7,163 bases of DNA. It comes from Schleiferiaceae bacterium. Its GTDB lineage: Bacteria > Bacteroidota > Bacteroidia > Flavobacteriales > Schleiferiaceae. This document shows, piece by piece, positions 1 to 7,163 of the stretch. The stretch spans positions 5,759 through 12,921 of the forward strand of contig JALQUY010000023.1 of assembly GCA_023260615.1 (NCBI GenBank). Reading direction: 5' to 3'. The position numbers and the translations under genes are program-made. Position 1 is the first letter of the stretch. The number at the start of each line of letters is the position of its first letter. The notes under the pieces are model-generated. The model saw nothing but the letters and a program-made list of their open reading frames with translations, searched no databases and was not told the DNA's origin.

Positions 1-1129
1 AGAAGCTGCGGTCGCGCTTCGCAAATTTGACCGAAACCTGGCATCCGCGCTGTGCATCGGCGCGGGGGGTTAAGATCTCTAGGGGTTCCTCCAGCTCCAC
101 CGAAAGGGCATCCAGCATGGCCATACAGCGACCCGCCAAATCCAATCCTTTGGCCCGGTGCGCGGCCAAATCCACCTGGTCAAACAGCGCCAACGCGGCC
201 TTTTGCGCCGCCATGCTCAGCACCGGCGCATTGCTGACTTGCCAGGCCTCCGCCGATGCGATGGGTTCAAACGCAGGCCCCATCTTGAAGCGGTTGGCTT
301 TGTTGTGGCCCCACCATCCCGCCAAGCGGTGCACGTCCGCCCCGTGGTGGCGCTCATGCACGTAGAGTCCAGCCGTGCTGCCGGGACCCGAATTCAAGTA
401 TTTGTAGGAGCACCAAGCCGCAAAGTCCACGCCCCAGTCGTGCAGCTTTAGGGGAACGTTGCCTATGGCGTGGGCGAGGTCCCAGCCGACGAGGATGCCT
501 TTGGCGCGGGCGGCTGCGGTGATGCGGGCCATGTCGTAGACGCGGCCGGTAAAGTAGTTTACGCCGCCCACCAGCATCGTTTGGACGCGGTCCCCATGCG
601 TTTCGATGGCGGCCAGCAGGTCCTCATCCGTTGGGACACCGTCGCTTCCGGAGCCGCTCACTTCAATGAGTTCTGCCTCCCCGTAGCCGTGCTGCTGCAA
701 TTGCGATACGAGGGCATAGCGGTCACTGGGGAAGGCTTTGGCCTCGGCCAAAATACAGGGGCGCTCGGGGGTGGGACGGTAGAAGGAAGCGAGGGCAAAG
801 TGCAGGTTGGCGGTCAAGCTTCCCATCGCGACGACTTCGCTTTCTTTGGCGCCCGACAACCGAGCAAGCGAAGGCGTTAAAAATTCATGGTAGGGCATCC
901 ACGGATTTTTTGCGTGAAAATGCCCCTCGACGCCGAGGTTTTTCCAGTCGTCCAATTCTTGCTGGATGGCGGCGGCGGTCCCTTTAGGTTGGAGACCTAA
1001 AGAGTTGCCAGTCAAGTAGATAACTTCCTGGTTGTTCCAGACGGGGAGGTGGAATTCGGCCCGAAAATGACCCAGTGCATCCTGAGCATCTAACTGTTGG
1101 GCGTCGTCACTATGGAAAAAGGCGTTCAT
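1..1129 (-). CDS. kynU: Kynureninase, C-terminus cut off by the window edge
   Basis: Kynureninase is a cytosolic PLP enzyme that splits L-kynurenine into anthranilate and L-alanine (and 3-hydroxykynurenine into 3-hydroxyanthranilate) in tryptophan catabolism and de novo NAD synthesis. Reading the minus strand from the ATG at 1129-1127 gives 376 open codons up to the left edge. Family landmarks in order: YLTGNSLGL (residues 38-46), a substrate-side HxxNPW-like stretch (about 72-77), GWDLAHAIGN (215-224), and the cofactor motif WCSYKYLNSGPGS (239-251), where K243 is the expected Schiff-base lysine. Further on are GWWGH (271-275) and the F-x-M-x(3)-F-x-P ... AEAWQVSN block (281-300). Family members are around 415-430 residues, so roughly 40-55 residues are missing. 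The start fits the N-terminal family pattern (aspartate-rich helix, then the GNSLG loop). No clear Shine-Dalgarno is seen. The gene is divergent from gcvP, with 78 bases between the two start codons. Confidence 0.95.
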   Translation of the reverse strand, partial: MNAFFHSDDAQQLDAQDALGHFRAEFHLPVWNNQEVIYLTGNSLGLQPKGTAAAIQQELDDWKNLGVEGHFHAKNPWMPYHEFLTPSLARLSGAKESEVVAMGSLTANLHFALASFYRPTPERPCILAEAKAFPSDRYALVSQLQQHGYGEAELIEVSGSGSDGVPTDEDLLAAIETHGDRVQTMLVGGVNYFTGRVYDMARITAAARAKGILVGWDLAHAIGNVPLKLHDWGVDFAAWCSYKYLNSGPGSTAGLYVHERHHGADVHRLAGWWGHNKANRFKMGPAFEPIASAEAWQVSNAPVLSMAAQKAALALFDQVDLAAHRAKGLDLAGRCMAMLDALSVELEEPLEILTPRADAQRGCQVSVKFAKRDRSF

Positions 1130-1162
1130 AAACCAAAACTTCAGGGCGCAAGGTAGGTTATA

Positions 1163-1185
1163 TGAGAACTAATTTTGTCCTCTCA
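1163..1185 (+). promoter_or_regulatory. Candidate gcvP promoter -7 box within a short inverted repeat
   Basis: TAATTTTG at 1170-1177 matches the Bacteroidota sigma-factor -7 consensus TAnnTTTG at every fixed position. Transcription would start near 1182-1185 and give a leader of about 25 bases before the ATG at 1208. I see no good -33 TTTG at the usual 19-21 base spacing. The box is centred in a weak dyad, TGAGA (1163-1167) and TCTCA (1181-1185), which could be an operator but is short enough to be chance. For kynU on the other strand I found no convincing box. Confidence 0.45.
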
Positions 1186-1207
1186 AACTAGACAATCCCT
1201 CGCTATC

Positions 1208-4060
<2,853 letters not shown>

Positions 4061-4081
4061 AAAACTTCGCGTTTTCTATCG

Positions 4082-4089
4082 TAATATTG
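4082..4089 (+). promoter_or_regulatory. Possible -7 promoter box for the secreted-protein gene
   Basis: TAATATTG matches the Bacteroidota -7 consensus TAnnTTTG with one mismatch and lies 29 bases before the ATG at 4119. The leader between them is A/C-rich without a Shine-Dalgarno, which is usual in this phylum. No clear -33 TTTG is present, and the gene could instead be read through from gcvP, whose stop codon ends only 58 bases upstream of this start. Confidence 0.3.
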
Positions 4090-4118
4090 AAACTTCACAA
4101 AAACAATCCATCTCAAGC

Positions 4119-6113
4119 ATGAAAAAACTTACGCTTTTCGCCGCTGCTGCCGCCCTTTCTGTGGCTGCATTCGGTCAGAATGTGGAGCGTACGGCCCCCA
4201 ACGTTCGCATGAACGAAGATGCGCCTGTGCGTCACCTCAATCCTGCTCAGTTGGCGGCTTTCTACGGCGCTGAAACGCCCGTTTGGTCGCAAGACTTCGC
4301 CAACGGCATTCCTACCACCTGGTTGAACTACGGTACCGCTAACGGTACGTCCGATCCTGACGCCAAGTGGGAATACCGTGGTCCCAGCACGACCCCCAAC
4401 AACACGGTGGGTTCACGTGGCGCGTACTTGTCTTCACAGACTCCTATCGCCTCTGCGACCGCTTCGAATGGTTTCGTAGTATTCGATTCTGACTTCTTGG
4501 ACAACGCAGGTATCGCCGGCAACTTCGGCAACGGTATCGCTGCAGCTCCTCACGTTGCTGAATTGATCACGGAATCTATCAACTTGTCTAGCTACTCCGT
4601 AGTAGACTTGATCTTCACGCAATACTACCGCCGCTTTGCTGGTCCAGGTGGTTCACAAGCGGTTCCCGCTACCTACGTAGACTTCTCTACGGACGGCGGT
4701 ACCACGTGGGCATACTCCGTGACCTTGAACAGCGGTATTTCTGTTAACAGCTCTACGGCTACCAATGACGTTGTAGTCATCCAAGCGGGTAGCTACATCG
4801 GTGGTCAATCCAACGTGAAGATCCGTTTCCGTTTTGACGGTGACTACTACTTCTGGAACATCGACGACATCTCTATCGTGAATACGCCTCCTAACCGTTT
4901 GGCGTTCACTGCTTGGCAAGGTGCTCCTGCCCAGGACATCATCTTCGGCCCAGGCGCTTCTGGTTCTGCCAAGATGGGTATCCAAACGTTGAAGCAGGCA
5001 CGTGGTGTAACCTTTGACTGTAACGCCATCAACTCTGGTACGAACGCTCAAACCAACGTGAAGCTTCAAATGAAGATTTACGACGGCACGACCTTGGTTC
5101 AGACCATCAACTCTGCTACCATCTCTAGCTTGCCTGCGGGTGACACGGCCAACTACAACTCATTGAATACCTACTCTACGGCTTGGACGCCTTCTGCGAA
5201 CGGTGCCTACAGCGTTGTATACGGTTTGTTGTCTGACTCTGTGTCTGTCTACTCTGACACGACCACGATGTACGTGAACGACTCTTTGATGTCTATGGAC
5301 TTCAACAGCTGGGATAACAGCATCGGTGCTTCTACCAACACCACGCAGTGGGGTGACGGTGCCCAAATGTGTAACCGCCACGACCTCGTCGACGACGAAA
5401 TGTTGTTCGGTTCTAAGGTGTACTTGAGCTCTTTGACCCGGTCTGGTGCCATCTTGGAATTGTCTGTGTACGACTCGTCTGCCTTCTTGGGCAACAACGG
5501 AGGTTGGGACGCGAACAAGTTGGTCGCTTACGGTCAGAAAGTCATCACGGCTGCTGATACTGCGCAAGGCTTCGTTCGTTTCGACTTCACAGACCCCAAC
5601 ACGGGCCGCGGTGTAGACTTGGAGCTTTCTAAAGGTGCCTACTTCTACAACTTGACGATGTACAACAACCAAGGTGCTAACTACCTGGCTATCCGCAACG
5701 ACCAAACGTGGGCTAAATCTGCAGGTTCAGGATACATGTACTTGGCCGCTTTGGGCAGCTGGTACTCTGGCTACTCTGGTTCTTTGAGCTTCAACAACCT
5801 TTGGATCCGTGGCATTCACTGCCCCGCGTCTTCTGCAGCTGCTTGTATGGGCATCGGCGTAGACGAAGAGGCTTTGGAGCAAATCGTTCTGTCTCCCAAC
5901 CCTGCTTCTGAGTTCATCAACTTGGACTTCGGCATGGCTGTAGGTGAGCACAACGTATCTATCGTAGACTTGACCGGTAAGGTGATGAAGTCTGAGGTAG
6001 TTCGCGCTGACGCTAACGTTTCTATCTTCATCGGTGACCTCAACGCTGGCATGTACATGGTACGTGTTCAGAAGGGCAACGATGTGAAGACCATGAAGTT
6101 GTCTGTACTCTAA
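4119..6113 (+). CDS. Secreted multidomain beta-protein with a T9SS sorting domain, function unknown
   Basis: This 664-residue protein starts with a Sec signal peptide: KK, a hydrophobic run, then a likely cut after AAFG (residue 19), leaving Gln20 first, as often seen for Bacteroidota signal peptidase I substrates. Residues about 54-255 resemble a jelly-roll of the MAM/cleaved-adhesin kind: WSQDFANGIPTTW near the start, paired strands such as YVDFSTDGGTTW (186-197), and the typical ending YYFWNIDDISIV (243-254). Residues about 290-385 look like an immunoglobulin/CARDB-type fold (NSGTNAQTNVKLQMKIYDG). Residues about 390-570 I cannot assign. Residues 589-664 form a type A T9SS sorting domain: IVLSPNPAS, VSIVDLTGKV, LNAGMYMVRVQ and the final KTMKLSVL. 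The protein should be exported and released or anchored at the cell surface, perhaps for adhesion or as an enzyme accessory. No catalytic motif is visible. Codon use (TCT, GGT, CGT, TTG, AAC) differs from gcvP and suggests high expression. The ATG at 4119 is supported by the signal peptide directly after it. Confidence 0.87.
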   Translation: MKKLTLFAAAAALSVAAFGQNVERTAPNVRMNEDAPVRHLNPAQLAAFYGAETPVWSQDFANGIPTTWLNYGTANGTSDPDAKWEYRGPSTTPNNTVGSRGAYLSSQTPIASATASNGFVVFDSDFLDNAGIAGNFGNGIAAAPHVAELITESINLSSYSVVDLIFTQYYRRFAGPGGSQAVPATYVDFSTDGGTTWAYSVTLNSGISVNSSTATNDVVVIQAGSYIGGQSNVKIRFRFDGDYYFWNIDDISIVNTPPNRLAFTAWQGAPAQDIIFGPGASGSAKMGIQTLKQARGVTFDCNAINSGTNAQTNVKLQMKIYDGTTLVQTINSATISSLPAGDTANYNSLNTYSTAWTPSANGAYSVVYGLLSDSVSVYSDTTTMYVNDSLMSMDFNSWDNSIGASTNTTQWGDGAQMCNRHDLVDDEMLFGSKVYLSSLTRSGAILELSVYDSSAFLGNNGGWDANKLVAYGQKVITAADTAQGFVRFDFTDPNTGRGVDLELSKGAYFYNLTMYNNQGANYLAIRNDQTWAKSAGSGYMYLAALGSWYSGYSGSLSFNNLWIRGIHCPASSAAACMGIGVDEEALEQIVLSPNPASEFINLDFGMAVGEHNVSIVDLTGKVMKSEVVRADANVSIFIGDLNAGMYMVRVQKGNDVKTMKLSVL

Positions 6114-6136
6114 GGAGTTCAGTCCTCTGAAAAAGG

Positions 6137-6166
6137 AAGCGGCCCGGAAACGGGCCGCTTTTTTTT
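6137..6166 (+). terminator. Strong intrinsic terminator after the secreted-protein gene
   Basis: A perfect 8-bp GC stem (GCGGCCCG at 6139-6146, CGGGCCGC at 6151-6158) closes a GAAA tetraloop and can extend by two A-T pairs. Eight Ts (6159-6166) follow. It lies 23 bases after the TAA ending at 6113. Five As at 6130-6134 give a weaker T-tract on the opposite strand, so it may also stop transcripts arriving from nth, though that gene ends about 120 bases away. Confidence 0.93.
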
Positions 6167-6175
6167 GTGCCATTT

Positions 6176-6275
6176 GCGCCGATGGCAAGCGCCTGCGGCG
6201 CAGTTTGGGGTACGCCTGCGGCGCAGATTGGGGGATTGGGAGCTAGGATGGGCCGATGTCGAGCGCCGATGGCGC
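6176..6275. repeat. Cluster of short GC-rich palindromes with a 23-base-period direct repeat
   Basis: Between the convergent ends of the secreted-protein gene and nth lie four related elements built on GCGCC-NNN-GGCGC: a partial one at 6176-6186 (GCGCCGATGGC), a full one at 6189-6201 (spacer TGC), a one-pair-shorter one at 6213-6223 (spacer TGC) and a full one at 6263-6275 (spacer GAT). The second and third sit in a direct repeat of 21 bases (6190-6210 and 6213-6233) with one mismatch, each ending in TTGGGG. The arrangement resembles REP-like intergenic palindromes. The wider gap 6167-6284 shows no gene. Confidence 0.65.
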
Positions 6276-6284
6276 CCAGCACCC

Positions 6285-6929
6285 TTACTTCAGCGTCTTC
6301 AACAGGGAAGCGCGGCCAATTTTGGCGGAAATGAAATCCTTCTCCAAGGACCAGCCGCGAGCGGGGCTGTATTCTCGGCCGTAGAAAATGATTTGAAGGT
6401 GGAGTTTGTTCCAGAGCTCTCGCGGGAAGAGCGCTTTGGCGTCTTTTTCGGTCTGTTCCACACTTTTGCCATTCGTTAGACCCCAACGGTACATCAAACG
6501 GTGAATGTGGGTGTCCACCGGAAAGGCCGGGACCCCAAATGCTTGGCTCATGACCACACTGGCCGTCTTGTGACCCACTGCGGGCATAGCTTCCAGGGCT
6601 TCAAAACTTTGGGGCACCTCACCTCCGTGCAGTTCCAAAATCATCTTCGAAAACTGATGAATGCCCTTGGACTTCATCGGGGTAAGACCGCAGGGCCGAA
6701 TGATCTCCGCAATCTCCTCCACGCTCAGGGCCGCCATCGCTTGGGGGGTTCGGGCCTTGGCAAAGAGGGTAGGGGTGACTGTATTCACGCGCGCATCCGT
6801 ACACTGGGCCGAAAGCACCACCGCAACCAGCAGCGTAAACGCATCTTCATGGTCCAAAGGGATAGGCGTTTCGGGATAGAGTCGCTCAAGTTCCTCAATG
6901 ACGTAGGCGGCTTTTTCTTTTTTGGTCAT
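6285..6929 (-). CDS. nth: Endonuclease III (DNA glycosylase/AP lyase) lacking the iron-sulfur cluster cysteines
   Basis: Endonuclease III removes oxidised pyrimidines from DNA and nicks the abasic site in base excision repair. The 214-residue length is normal for the family (E. coli 211). The N-terminal helices contain LLVAVVLSAQCTDARVN (33-49). The helix-hairpin-helix is LEAMPAVGHKTASVV (112-126) with the catalytic lysine K121, followed by VDTHIHRL (138-145) with the catalytic aspartate D139. The C-terminal loop that normally holds C-x6-C-x2-C-x5-C keeps the exact spacing, but the four positions are S188, L195, D198 and I204, so no 4Fe-4S cluster can form there. The rest of the loop (GREYSPARGW) is well formed, which argues against decay. 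The ATG at 6929 fits the family N-terminus. The gene converges on the secreted-protein gene and diverges from bcp, with 64 bases between the two start codons. No clear promoter box was found. Confidence 0.96.
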   Translation of the reverse strand: MTKKEKAAYVIEELERLYPETPIPLDHEDAFTLLVAVVLSAQCTDARVNTVTPTLFAKARTPQAMAALSVEEIAEIIRPCGLTPMKSKGIHQFSKMILELHGGEVPQSFEALEAMPAVGHKTASVVMSQAFGVPAFPVDTHIHRLMYRWGLTNGKSVEQTEKDAKALFPRELWNKLHLQIIFYGREYSPARGWSLEKDFISAKIGRASLLKTLK

Positions 6930-6993
6930 GGGAACAAAGGAAACGGCTACGTCGTTTAGATTGCAAGAAATTTCTCACTTCATTCAAACAGAT

Positions 6994-7163
6994 ATGACAC
7001 ATTTAAAGGTGGGCGACCCCGCTCCTGATTTTTCCGGACTCGATCAACACGGCAACGCGATTTCAAAAGCAGACTTTGCCGGCAAGAAAATTGTGCTCTA
7101 CTTCTATCCCAAGGATGACACCCCCGGGTGCACGGCAGAGGCTTGTTCCTTCCGGGACGGCTA
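6994..7163 (+). CDS. bcp: Thioredoxin-dependent peroxiredoxin, Bcp/PrxQ type, cut by the right edge
   Basis: Bcp reduces hydrogen peroxide and organic hydroperoxides in the cytosol and is recycled by thioredoxin. Only the first 56 codons are in the window. They carry the family N-terminus (VGDPAPDFSGLDQHG, residues 6-20), the core strand KIVLYFYPKDDTPGCT (32-47) with peroxidatic Cys46, and the PrxQ resolving Cys51 in EACSFRD, five residues later. That C-x4-C spacing separates this subgroup from other peroxiredoxins. Family members are around 150-160 residues, so about two thirds is missing. The ATG at 6994 gives the expected short N-terminus. An A-rich leader without Shine-Dalgarno precedes it. 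A degenerate -7-like TAGATTG lies at 6957-6963 but is too weak to call. The gene is divergent from nth, and both deal with oxidative damage, though shared control is only a guess. Confidence 0.94.
   Translation, partial: MTHLKVGDPAPDFSGLDQHGNAISKADFAGKKIVLYFYPKDDTPGCTAEACSFRDG

Noticed and set aside
27..880. Several plus-strand open frames at the left end
   Set aside because: They lie opposite kynU, whose translation carries clear kynureninase motifs through the whole stretch.
4061..4075. AAAAC/GTTTT hairpin just after the gcvP stop as a terminator
   Set aside because: The stem is only five mostly A-T pairs and no T-run follows beyond the arm itself.
4119..6113. Secreted protein as a recently acquired foreign gene
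   Set aside because: Codon difference fits high expression, the sorting domain is native to Bacteroidota, and no mobile-element ends, tRNA or integrase are present.
6190..6233. Direct repeat as the beginning of a CRISPR array
   Set aside because: Only two copies with a 2-base gap, no spacers of useful length and no cas genes nearby.
6501..6959. Plus-strand open frame of 152 codons opposite nth
   Set aside because: The minus strand encodes an intact endonuclease III here, so this is a shadow frame.

Overview
The window looks like an ordinary chromosomal segment of a member of the Bacteroidota, most likely in or near Flavobacteriales. This rests on three observations: a secreted protein with a C-terminal type IX secretion (T9SS) sorting domain, a Bacteroidota-type -7 promoter box (TAnnTTTG form), and a flavobacterial-looking endonuclease III. 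The DNA is visibly GC-rich for that group. It is gene-dense, and no stretch over 300 bases lacks a gene.

Layout, left to right: (1) a kynureninase gene, kynU, on the minus strand, starting at 1129 and running off the left edge, so its C-terminus is missing; (2) a 78-base divergent intergenic region with a good -7 promoter box; (3) the full-length P-protein of the glycine cleavage system, gcvP, plus strand, 1208-4060; (4) a 664-residue secreted, T9SS-sorted multidomain beta-protein, plus strand, 4119-6113, with codon use distinct from its neighbours; (5) a very strong intrinsic terminator at 6137-6166; (6) a roughly 100-base cluster of short GC-rich palindromes (GCGCC-NNN-GGCGC), two of them inside a 23-base-period direct repeat; (7) nth, endonuclease III, minus strand, 6285-6929, which has all four iron-sulfur-ligand cysteines replaced; (8) a divergent, right-truncated peroxiredoxin gene, bcp (PrxQ type), starting at 6994.

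The genes do not form one pathway. kynU handles tryptophan/kynurenine breakdown, gcvP handles glycine cleavage and one-carbon supply, nth and bcp handle DNA base damage and peroxides, and the secreted protein is probably a surface or extracellular factor. Two genes, kynU and bcp, are cut by the window edges and were read directly from the sequence. I found no convincing new multi-gene system. The points most worth a second look are the cluster-less Nth, the palindromic repeat cluster, and the codon-biased secreted protein of unknown role.
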